In this document: positions 1 to 7,082 of the stretch, piece after piece
Position numbering within the stretch: the stretch's first letter is position 1
Layout: every line of letters begins with the position of its first letter
Assembly: GCF_004365705.1 (NCBI RefSeq)
Contig: NZ_SOBN01000001.1
Span: 4,016,001 to 4,080,000 of the forward strand
Length of the DNA stretch: 64,000 bases
DNA from: Streptomyces sp. 846.5
GTDB taxonomy: Bacteria > Actinomycetota > Actinomycetes > Streptomycetales > Streptomycetaceae
Reading direction: 5' to 3'
The notes under the pieces: model-generated
Told to the model about the DNA's origin: nothing
Database searches by the model: none
Seen by the model: the letters and a program-made list of their open reading frames with translations, nothing else
Translations under genes and position numbers: made by a program

Positions 1-81
1 AGTTGGACTCCTATAACCGTTATGACAGTACAACTATCTCCCCGTGGGTGCCACCCAGGGGCTGCCGCTAGGCTGCGCAGC

Positions 82-681
82 ATGGTCGACAACCCGCGCG
101 TACAGCGCCGTGACGCCTACACCGTCGAGACGCTGCTCGCGGTGACGGTGCGGGTGTTCAACGAGCGCGGTTACGACGGCACCTCGATGGAGGACCTCTC
201 CCGGGCCGCTGGCATCAGCAAGTCGTCGATCTACCACCATGTCCGCGGCAAGGAGGAACTGCTGCGGCTGGCCGTGGGCCGGGCCCTGGACGGCCTGTTC
301 GGCATCCTGGACGAGCCCGCCGCCACCGACGGCCGCGCGGTCGACCGGCTGGAGCACGTGGTGCGCCGCACCACCGAGGTGCTGGCCGCCGAACTGCCGT
401 ACGTCACCCTGCTGCTGCGGGTCCGTGGCAACACCGCCACCGAGCAGTGGGCGCTGCAGCAGCGCCGCGCCTACGACCACCGGGTCGCGGAGCTGCTGGC
501 CGAGGCCGTGCGCGACGGCGACCTGCGCGCCGACATCGAGCCCAGGCTGGCCACCCGGCTGCTCTACGGCATGATCAACTCCCTGGTGGAATGGTACCGG
601 CCCGGACCGGACGAGAAGTCCGCGCAGCACATCGCCGACGCGGTGACCCTGCTCGCCTTCGGCGGCCTGCGCGCGCCTTAG
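82..681 (+). CDS. TetR/AcrR family transcriptional regulator
   Basis: About 199 residues. The N-terminal third is a TetR-type helix-turn-helix: a segment ending RGYDGTSMEDLSRAAGIS is followed by KSSIYHHVRGKEELL, the typical recognition-helix region. The C-terminal two thirds are helical and should bind a ligand and dimerise. The ATG at 82 is chosen because family homology starts there; an in-frame ATG at 22 would add a basic segment with no family match. No clear ribosome-binding site precedes 82, so a leaderless message is possible. The neighbour on the right is convergent. Its target is probably itself or a gene left of the window; the ligand is unknown. Confidence 0.85.
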   Translation: MVDNPRVQRRDAYTVETLLAVTVRVFNERGYDGTSMEDLSRAAGISKSSIYHHVRGKEELLRLAVGRALDGLFGILDEPAATDGRAVDRLEHVVRRTTEVLAAELPYVTLLLRVRGNTATEQWALQQRRAYDHRVAELLAEAVRDGDLRADIEPRLATRLLYGMINSLVEWYRPGPDEKSAQHIADAVTLLAFGGLRAP

Positions 682-705
682 CCGCCCCGGAGCACCCCCG
701 CGCGT

Positions 706-1470
706 TCAGTCCGGCAGCACCGGCGTCCGGTCGGTCTCGTCGAACACCAGCAGGGTGTGCGTGCCGAGCACCTCCGGGATCGCCTGGATCCGGTTCAGCA
801 CCAGGTCGCGCAGGGCCCGGTTGTCCACCGTGTGCACCAGCATCAGTACGTCGAACTCCCCGCTGACCAGGGCCATGTGCTCGACCCCCGGCAGTTCCAG
901 CAGCTGCCCCCTGACAGTGCGCCAGGAGTTCTGCACGATCTTCAGGGTGATGTACGCGGAGGCGCCCTGCCCGGCCCGCTCATGGTCCACCCGCGCGGTG
1001 AACCCCCTGATCACGCCGGACTCGACCATGCGCGCGATCCGCGCATAGGCATTGGCCCTGGACACATGGACCCGCTCGGCGACCGAGCGGATCGAGGCCC
1101 GCCCGTCCTGCTGCAGCAGCCGCAGGATGGCCCGGTCGATCCGGTCCAGCTGACGCGAGTCGGAGCCGCCAGCATCCGCACCACCCGCGCCGCCGCCCCC
1201 CACCCCGTCGGACGGTGACGAGGACGCCGGACCGGCGGGCTTCCGGCCGCTCCGCCGCTCCGGCTCCTGACGGCCGGCGCCGGGGCGCGCGGCGGGGGCC
1301 GGCGGATGCGCCGCCCGGCCGCCGACCGAGCCGGGAACGGCGGCCGACGCGGAGCGCTGGCGGGCCCGTTCGGCGATCCATTCGGCCGCCGATCCCGACC
1401 GGACGGGGGGCAGCGGCGAGTGCCGGGTTCGGCGGGGCTCACCCGGTCCGGCCATCTGTTCAGCGGACAT
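706..1470 (-). CDS. Lrp/AsnC family transcriptional regulator with long disordered N-terminal extension
   Basis: About 254 residues. The last 150 are a standard Lrp/AsnC protein: an HTH (DRIDRAILRLLQQDGRASIR, then VAERVHVSRANAYARIARM), followed by a RAM/AsnC ligand-binding domain with GVEHMALVSGEFDVLMLVHT. The first 100 or so residues are Arg/Pro/Ala/Gly-rich low-complexity sequence that ordinary Lrp proteins (about 150 aa) lack. The ATG at 1470 has a GGGGAGGCG ribosome-binding site at 1482-1490. The gene is divergent from the 2-oxoacid dehydrogenase operon starting at 1617. In actinomycetes such a neighbour often regulates branched-chain keto acid dehydrogenase genes, so it is likely the local regulator; this is inference. 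Confidence 0.88.
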   Translation of the reverse strand: MSAEQMAGPGEPRRTRHSPLPPVRSGSAAEWIAERARQRSASAAVPGSVGGRAAHPPAPAARPGAGRQEPERRSGRKPAGPASSSPSDGVGGGGAGGADAGGSDSRQLDRIDRAILRLLQQDGRASIRSVAERVHVSRANAYARIARMVESGVIRGFTARVDHERAGQGASAYITLKIVQNSWRTVRGQLLELPGVEHMALVSGEFDVLMLVHTVDNRALRDLVLNRIQAIPEVLGTHTLLVFDETDRTPVLPD

Positions 1471-1616
1471 GGTTCTTTCGCCTCCCCTGGTGGACACCCT
1501 GATTCCAGCACAGCGCGGGAGCAGCCGTTTGTCCACCACTTGCTCGTGACAGTAGCCGATTCGATCAATCGACCGAACAATCGGTAGGGAGCAGTGGCCC
1601 GCACCGGAGGAGCCCG
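1471..1616. promoter_or_regulatory. Divergent promoter region between Lrp-type regulator and dehydrogenase operon
   Basis: This 146-bp intergenic stretch separates two divergent genes. It is more AT-rich than its surroundings near 1555-1586, where TCGATCAATCGACCGAAC and the following AATCGG form overlapping imperfect dyads (CGATnnATCG type) of the sort bound by Lrp/AsnC proteins. It must hold promoters for both genes. The exact -10 and -35 boxes were not resolved. Confidence 0.45.
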
Positions 1617-2768
1617 ATGACCGTTCTCGATCATGACCTGGCGGCCGCCTGGACGCCGGACGCGCACGGCCCGCGCCGTGACCCAGCACCGCTGCTCCCC
1701 GACAGCGAGCCGGTGCGCATCCTCGGCACGCCCGCCCTGCGCCGCACCGCCGACTCCCCCGGCGGCCGCGAACTGCTGCGCGACCTGCACCGGCGGCTGG
1801 TCGTCGGACGGCGCTTCAACCAGCAGGCGACCACCCTCACCAAGCAGGGCCGGCTGGCCGTCTACCCGGCCTCGACCGGCCAGGAGGCCTGTCAGATCGC
1901 CGTGGCGAGCGCGCTGCGTCCGGGCGACTGGCTGTTCCCCAGCTACCGCGACACCCTCGCGGTGGTCTCCCGCGGCGTGGACCCGGTGCAGACTCTGACG
2001 CTGCTGCGCGGCAACGCCCACTGTGGCTACGACCCCTACGAGCACCAGGTCGCACCGCTCTCCACCCCGCTGGCCACCCAGGCGCCACACGCGGTGGGCC
2101 TGGCCCACGCCGCCCGGCTGCGCGGGGAGTCCACGGTGGCGCTGGCCCTGGTGGGCGACGGCGGCACCAGCGAGGGCGACTTCCACGAGGCGCTGAACTT
2201 CGCCGGGGTGCTGAACGCCCCGGTGGTCTTCCTGGTCCAGAACAACGGCTACGCCATCTCCGTCCCGCTGGCCAAGCAGTCCGCGGCGCCGACCCTGGCC
2301 CACAAGGCGGTCGGCTACGGCATCCAGGGCCGCCTGGTGGACGGCAACGACGCGGTCGCCGTGCACATCGTCCTCAGCGAGGCGGTGGAGCACGCCCGGA
2401 CCGGGCGCGGGCCGGTACTGGTCGAGGCGGTCACCTACCGCCTGGAGGCGCACACCAACGCCGACGACGCCGGGCGCTACCGCAGCGCCGAGGAGGTCGA
2501 GCGCTGGCAGGCACGCGACCCGCTGACGCTGATGGAACGCCATCTGCGCGAGGCCGGGGTGATCGGCGACGCCGACGTCGCCGCGGCGGCGGCCGAGGCC
2601 GAGGAACTGGCCGATCGTATGCGGACGTTGTTTCACGTGAAACCTCAGCTGGACCCGATGTCGCTGTTCGCCCATGTGTACGCCGAGCCCACCCCGCAGC
2701 TGCGGGAGCAGGCGGCGCAGCTCGCCGCCGAGCTGGCGGCCGAGGCCGCGACGGAGGAGCGACGATGA
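1617..2768 (+). CDS. 2-oxoacid (probably branched-chain) dehydrogenase E1 component, alpha subunit
   Basis: 383 residues. It forms the thiamine diphosphate-dependent decarboxylase of a 2-oxoacid dehydrogenase complex together with the next gene. The TPP motif is visible at about residues 180-208 ([18 protein letters not shown], ending in the NN pair of VFLVQNNGY). The ATG at 1617 has a strong ribosome-binding site (CGGAGGAG, 1605-1612). Its stop overlaps the next start (ATGA at 2765-2768), so alpha and beta subunits are translationally coupled. The separate alpha and beta subunits and the Lrp-type neighbour favour branched-chain over pyruvate dehydrogenase, but the substrate is not proven. 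Streptomyces usually has more than one such operon. Confidence 0.9.
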   Translation: MTVLDHDLAAAWTPDAHGPRRDPAPLLPDSEPVRILGTPALRRTADSPGGRELLRDLHRRLVVGRRFNQQATTLTKQGRLAVYPASTGQEACQIAVASALRPGDWLFPSYRDTLAVVSRGVDPVQTLTLLRGNAHCGYDPYEHQVAPLSTPLATQAPHAVGLAHAARLRGESTVALALVGDGGTSEGDFHEALNFAGVLNAPVVFLVQNNGYAISVPLAKQSAAPTLAHKAVGYGIQGRLVDGNDAVAVHIVLSEAVEHARTGRGPVLVEAVTYRLEAHTNADDAGRYRSAEEVERWQARDPLTLMERHLREAGVIGDADVAAAAAEAEELADRMRTLFHVKPQLDPMSLFAHVYAEPTPQLREQAAQLAAELAAEAATEERR

Positions 2769-3781
2769 CCACCGCCGCCCCGCCGCGCACCCAACCGCCG
2801 CGCACCGCGACCCTGGCCTCGGCGCTCAACCGCGCCCTGCGCGACGCGCTGCGCGAGGACCCCGCCGTGCACATCCTCGGCGAGGACGTCGGCACCCTGG
2901 GCGGGGTCTTCCGGATCACCGACGGCCTGGCCGCCGAGTTCGGCGCCGACCGCTGCCTGGACACCCCGCTGGCCGAGGCCGGCATCCTCGGCACCGCCGT
3001 CGGCATGGCCATGTACGGGCTGCGCCCGGTGGTGGAGATGCAGTTCGACGCCTTCGCCTACCCGGCCTTCGAGCAACTGGTCTCGCATGTCGCCCGGATG
3101 CGCAACCGCACCGCGGGCCGGATGCCGCTGCCGATCACCGTGCGGATCCCCTACGGCGGCGGCATCGGCGGCGTGGAGCACCACAGCGACTCCTCGGAGG
3201 CCTACTACGCCCACACCCCCGGGCTGCACGTGGTCACCCCGGCCACCGTCGCCGACGGTTACGGACTGCTGCGGGCCGCCATCGCCTCCGACGACCCGGT
3301 GGTGTTCCTGGAGCCCAAGCGGCTCTACTGGTCCAAGGACGACTGGTCCGCCGAGGCCCCGGCCCCGGTCGAGCCGATCGGACGCGCCGTGGTCCGCCGC
3401 CAGGGCACCTCGGCGACCCTGCTGACCTACGGCCCGTCCCTTCCGGTCTGCCTGGAGGCGGCCGAGGCCGCCCGCGCCGAGGGCTGGGACCTGTCCGTGG
3501 TGGACCTGCGCAGCCTGGCGCCGTTCGACGACGAGACCGTCGCAGCAGCGGTACGGTCCACCGGACGCGCGGTGGTGGTGCACGAGTCGTCCGGCTTCGC
3601 CGGGGTCGGCGCGGAGATCGCCGCCCGGGTCACCGAGCGCTGCTTCCACCACCTGGCCGCCCCGGTACTGCGGGTCGCCGGCTTCGACATCCCCTATCCG
3701 CCACCGATGCTGGAGCAGCACCACCTGCCGGGGGTCGACCGGATCCTCGACGCCGTCGCCAAGCTTCAGTGGGAGCAGTGA
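2765..3781 (+). CDS. 2-oxoacid dehydrogenase E1 component, beta subunit
   Basis: 338 residues, the usual size of an E1-beta (transketolase pyrimidine-binding plus C-terminal domain). Recognisable family features include GEDVGTLGGVFRIT near the N-terminus, DTPLAEAGILGTAVGMAM, and a RIPYGGGIGGVEHHSDSSEA segment followed by HTPGLHVVTPAT. The C-terminal domain carries VVDLRSLAPFDDETV and VVVHESSGFAGVGAEIAA. It pairs with the preceding alpha subunit to make the alpha2-beta2 E1 enzyme. Start and stop overlap both neighbours (ATGA upstream, GTGA downstream), showing a tightly coupled three-gene operon. Confidence 0.92.
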   Translation: MTTAAPPRTQPPRTATLASALNRALRDALREDPAVHILGEDVGTLGGVFRITDGLAAEFGADRCLDTPLAEAGILGTAVGMAMYGLRPVVEMQFDAFAYPAFEQLVSHVARMRNRTAGRMPLPITVRIPYGGGIGGVEHHSDSSEAYYAHTPGLHVVTPATVADGYGLLRAAIASDDPVVFLEPKRLYWSKDDWSAEAPAPVEPIGRAVVRRQGTSATLLTYGPSLPVCLEAAEAARAEGWDLSVVDLRSLAPFDDETVAAAVRSTGRAVVVHESSGFAGVGAEIAARVTERCFHHLAAPVLRVAGFDIPYPPPMLEQHHLPGVDRILDAVAKLQWEQ

Positions 3782-4998
3782 TCGCCCTGATGCCTTCCGT
3801 GCGCGAGTTCCCGCTGCCCGACCTCGGCGAGGGCCTGACCTCGGCCGAGATCGTCCGCTGGCTGGTCGAGGTGGGCGACGTGATCCAGGTGGACCAGCCG
3901 GTCGCGGAGGTGGAGACCGCCAAGGCCGTGGTCGAGGTGCCCTGCCCCTACGCGGGCGTGGTCACCTCCCGCTTCGGCGAGGCCGGTACCGAGGTGCCGG
4001 TGGGCGCGGCGCTGGTCACCGTCGCGGTGGCGTCCGCACCGGACGAGCCGGCCGGGAGCTCGGGCTCGGGCAACGTCCTGGTCGGCTACGGCACAGCCGA
4101 GCCCTCTACCACCAGACGCCGTCGCGTCGGCGCTGCAGCAGCCCCCGCCCCCGTTCCGGCCCCCGTCCCCGCCGTCATCTCCCCGCTGGTGCGCCGGCTG
4201 GCCCGGGAGAACGGCATCGACCTCGCCACCGTCACCGGCAGCGGCCCCGACGGACTGATCATGCGCGCCGACGTGACGTCGGCCCAGGCGGCGCCCCGGG
4301 CAGCGGCCGCTCCGACCGAGGAGGTCACCCCGCTGCGCGGCGTCGCCCGCCTCGCCGCCGAGACCTTCTCCCGCAGCCGGCGTGAGATCCCGGACGCCAC
4401 CTGCTGGGTGGACGCCGACGCGACCGAACTCCTGGCCGCCCGCCGGACCCTGGACCTCGGCCTGCTCGCCCTGCTGGGCCGGATCTGCACCGCCGCGCTG
4501 GCCCTGCACCCCGAGCTCAACTCCAGCGTGGTGACCGGTCCGGACGGAGCCGCCACCGGCGTCCGGCGCCACTCCGCGGTCCATCTGGGCTTCGCCGCGC
4601 AGACCCCGCGCGGCCTCGCCGTTCCCGTGGTCAGGGACGCGCACCTGCTCAGCACCGGGCAGCTGGCCGCCGAGCTGTCCCGGCTCACCGCGGCCGCCCG
4701 GGAGGGACGGCTCAGCCCGGCCGAGCTCACCGGCGGCACCTTCACCCTCAACAACTACGGCGTCTTCGGCGTCGACGGCTCGACGCCGATCATCAACCAT
4801 CCCGAGGCGGCCATGCTCGGGGTGGGCCGGATCGCGGCCAAGCCCTGGGTGCACCAAGGGGAGCTGGCGGTCCGCCAGGTGGTGCAGCTGTCCTTCACCT
4901 TCGACCACCGGGTCTGCGACGGAGCGGTCGCCGGAGCCTTCCTGCGCTTCGTCGCCGACGCAGTGGAATCCCCGGTGACGCTACTGCGGAACCTCTGA
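3778..4998 (+). CDS. Dihydrolipoamide acyltransferase E2 of 2-oxoacid dehydrogenase
   Basis: About 406 residues from the coupled GTG at 3778; an ATG at 3790 (MPSVREF) is an alternative start. Order of domains: a lipoyl domain at 5-85 with the lipoylated lysine near residue 49 in ETAKAVVEV; a flexible Pro/Ala linker; a peripheral subunit-binding domain at about 130-170 (SPLVRRLARENGIDLATVTG); and a catalytic domain ending with FTFDHRVCDGAVAGAF near 375, which holds the HxxxDG active site. It passes the acyl group from E1 to CoA. No E3 (lipoamide dehydrogenase) gene follows, so E3 must be shared from elsewhere. The 3' end overlaps the convergent acetyltransferase gene by 18 bp. Confidence 0.92.
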   Translation: MIALMPSVREFPLPDLGEGLTSAEIVRWLVEVGDVIQVDQPVAEVETAKAVVEVPCPYAGVVTSRFGEAGTEVPVGAALVTVAVASAPDEPAGSSGSGNVLVGYGTAEPSTTRRRRVGAAAAPAPVPAPVPAVISPLVRRLARENGIDLATVTGSGPDGLIMRADVTSAQAAPRAAAAPTEEVTPLRGVARLAAETFSRSRREIPDATCWVDADATELLAARRTLDLGLLALLGRICTAALALHPELNSSVVTGPDGAATGVRRHSAVHLGFAAQTPRGLAVPVVRDAHLLSTGQLAAELSRLTAAAREGRLSPAELTGGTFTLNNYGVFGVDGSTPIINHPEAAMLGVGRIAAKPWVHQGELAVRQVVQLSFTFDHRVCDGAVAGAFLRFVADAVESPVTLLRNL

Positions 4999-5556
4999 CC
5001 GATCCTCGGCCCGCTGCCCCGACGGCTGCTCGGCCGACTGCCCGGGCAGCCGCCCCGCCGAGCGCAGCACGAACCGGGGCAGGCCGTCGTCGGCGACCCC
5101 GTCCCGCTGGAAGCCCGACCGGAGCAGCACGGCCTGCGAGGCCGTGTTGTCCGGCTCGGTGTGCGCGACCACCCGGGCCACGCCCTCCCCGGCCAGCGCA
5201 TAGGCCGTCAACAGCCGTACCGCCTCGGTGACATAGCCGTTGCCGCGCGCCGACGCGGCGAGGTCGTAGCCGATCTCGACGCCGCCGCCGCTCGGCGGGC
5301 CGTGGAAGCCCGCGCCGCCGACGGCCGCCCCGTCCTGTAGCCGGACGATCGCGAAGACACCCCACTCCGGCTCGAACACGCCGCCCTCGACCGCTCTCAC
5401 CACTCCGCCGCAGGCGTCCCTGGTGCCCTGGAACGGGCCGTCAGGGACCCAGCCGAACCCGCCGTCCCCGCCGCGCGCCAGCGCCTCGGCGGCGTCGGGA
5501 CCGATCGCGCGCAGTTCGATCCGGTCGGTGCGCAGTACCGGTCGTGCGTAGTTCAT
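4981..5556 (-). CDS. GNAT family N-acetyltransferase (RimJ/RimL type)
   Basis: 191 residues. The N-terminal LRTDRIELRAIGPDAAEAL and the central GYDLAASARGNGYVTEAVRL, with an acetyl-CoA-binding R/G-x-x-G-type loop, are typical of RimJ/RimL-like acetyltransferases. Then RVVAHTEPDNTASQAVLLRS matches motif B, ending with the conserved Asn and the GF that follows. Substrate unknown: it could be a ribosomal protein N-terminus or a small molecule. The C-terminal 20 residues are a hydrophilic tail that overlaps the E2 gene tail to tail. Confidence 0.85.
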   Translation of the reverse strand: MNYARPVLRTDRIELRAIGPDAAEALARGGDGGFGWVPDGPFQGTRDACGGVVRAVEGGVFEPEWGVFAIVRLQDGAAVGGAGFHGPPSGGGVEIGYDLAASARGNGYVTEAVRLLTAYALAGEGVARVVAHTEPDNTASQAVLLRSGFQRDGVADDGLPRFVLRSAGRLPGQSAEQPSGQRAEDRSEVPQ

Positions 5557-5647
5557 CTGGCCCCTTTGCGCCGGTTGTCCACTCAGGCCAGCATGACGGA
5601 CCGGACCGGGGCCGCACAGGGGAATTCACGCAAGAGGCGGACCCGCC

Positions 5648-5977
5648 CTACAGCACGAAGGGGTTGCCGTCCGCGCTCGTCATCGGCCGGCCGGCCGCCT
5701 CCCAGGCGTACATCCCGCCGTCGACGTTCACCGCGTCCCGGCCCTGGGCCACCAGGTACTGCACCACCTGGGCCGAGCGGCCACCGACCCGGCACAGCAC
5801 ATAGAGCTTCTGCTCCGGCAGCTCCTCGATCCGCGCCATCAGCTGGCCCATCGGGATGTGCAGCGCCCCGTCGACATGGCCCGCCTCCCACTCGTCCTGC
5901 TCCCGGACGTCGAGCAGCGCGGCGCCCTCGGCGGGCACGGAAGCGGCGTCCACTGTGGGGACGGAGGCGTGGAACAT
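5648..5977 (-). CDS. Rhodanese-like domain protein
   Basis: 109 residues, a single rhodanese domain. The active-site loop is at 61-67 with Cys62 in LCRVGGRS. Conserved ALLDVREQDEWEAGHVDGAL lies at 20-39. It should act as a cytoplasmic persulfide carrier or sulfurtransferase; the partner is not evident. The ATG at 5977 is chosen for its CTGGAGAG ribosome-binding site. The upstream J-domain-like gene ends 44 bases away on the same strand, so the two may be cotranscribed. Confidence 0.9.
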   Translation of the reverse strand: MFHASVPTVDAASVPAEGAALLDVREQDEWEAGHVDGALHIPMGQLMARIEELPEQKLYVLCRVGGRSAQVVQYLVAQGRDAVNVDGGMYAWEAAGRPMTSADGNPFVL

Positions 5978-6021
5978 CTGACTCTCCAGGGGTCGGGTAC
6001 TGCCATTGTCACCGACAGCGG

Positions 6022-6858
6022 TCACACCGTGCCGACCAGCCGGTCCAGTTCGGCCTGCCGGGTCGCGACCGACTCCAGCAGCTGCTCGGCCAGCACCTCC
6101 AGCAGCGCGTCCGGGTCGTCCGGGAGCAGCATCAGCAGCTGCCCCATCGGGCTGTCGACGAGCTCCGCGCGGGCCTCCTCGATCCGGCGCAGCCGCGCGG
6201 TCAGCCAGTCCAGGCGCTGCCGCAGCCAGGCCAGCCGCTCCGGGGTGCCCTCGGACGGGGCCCCGTTGTCGCCGGTCTCCCCGGCCCACTCCTCGGCGAG
6301 CGCCGCCAGGGCCAGCACGTCCCCGCGCGCGTAGGCCTCGTTGACCCGGGCGATGAAGGCGCCGCGGAGCTCCTGCTCGGCCGGGTCCTGGGCCAGGTCC
6401 GGGTGGGCCCGGCGGGCGAGGTCCCGGTAGAGCCGCTGAGCCTCCTTGTCGGGCCGGATCCGCTGCGGCGCCTGCGGAATGACGGGCTGTTCGGGCCCGT
6501 CCCCCTCGGCCGCCCCGTCGGACTCACCGCGGGCCGCCGCCGCGTCGGCCTCGGCGAAGAATGCCTCCAGGTCCGGCATCGGCTCGACCACGTTGCGCGC
6601 CTCGAAGGCCCGCCTGATGTCGTCGGGGTCGCCGGTCCGGGCCGCCGTGGCCTCGGCGATCAGCGCGTCCAGCTCGTCCAGGCGCACATACATGGGGCCC
6701 AGGCGCTGGTGGTGGACCAGTGCGAAGTTGTCCAGCTCCACCCGCAGGGTCTCGACCTCGACCTCGGCGTCGACCCATCGGGCCTCGGTCTCCGCGATCT
6801 GCTCCTCGAGCTGCTGCTCCTCCGGATCGATCCAGCGGACCGGACTGTCGGCAGCCAT
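6022..6858 (-). CDS. J-domain-like protein with coiled-coil N-terminus
   Basis: 278 residues. The N-terminal 80 residues are strongly charged and helical (EEQQLEEQIAETEARWVDAE and following), probably a coiled coil. At 135-185 lies a J-domain-like segment with the HPD tripeptide at 152-154 (RDLARRAHPDLAQDPAEQEL), then FIARVNEAYARGD. The C-terminus is again helical and acidic. HPD marks DnaK-stimulating co-chaperones, so a DnaK partner is plausible. The protein lacks the Gly/Phe and zinc-binding regions of DnaJ and is best called J-domain-like. It is divergent from the RsbU-type gene. Confidence 0.75.
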   Translation of the reverse strand: MAADSPVRWIDPEEQQLEEQIAETEARWVDAEVEVETLRVELDNFALVHHQRLGPMYVRLDELDALIAEATAARTGDPDDIRRAFEARNVVEPMPDLEAFFAEADAAAARGESDGAAEGDGPEQPVIPQAPQRIRPDKEAQRLYRDLARRAHPDLAQDPAEQELRGAFIARVNEAYARGDVLALAALAEEWAGETGDNGAPSEGTPERLAWLRQRLDWLTARLRRIEEARAELVDSPMGQLLMLLPDDPDALLEVLAEQLLESVATRQAELDRLVGTV

Positions 6859-7082
6859 CTCGCAACCTCACTGCTTGTTGTTTGTCCCGCGTGTCAGCCC
6901 CGTCACCCTACTGTCCCCGGGTTGTGCCCGAGGGCGCACACTAGGGCGTGCGAGCCCGCGTGCACCACTGGCCGAGCTAAATGTTCCCCGATGTCAGGCA
7001 GCGGAGGCAGGTTTCATGCTTGCCTGGGGTATTCCAGTAGGTGCCGGCGCTCGGAGCGGCAGGTGCACGAGAGAGGGTGAGT

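Noticed and set aside
1617-4998. Pyruvate dehydrogenase operon
   Set aside because: Separate E1 subunits and an Lrp-type regulator favour a branched-chain enzyme, but I left the substrate open because residues deciding it cannot be judged by eye.
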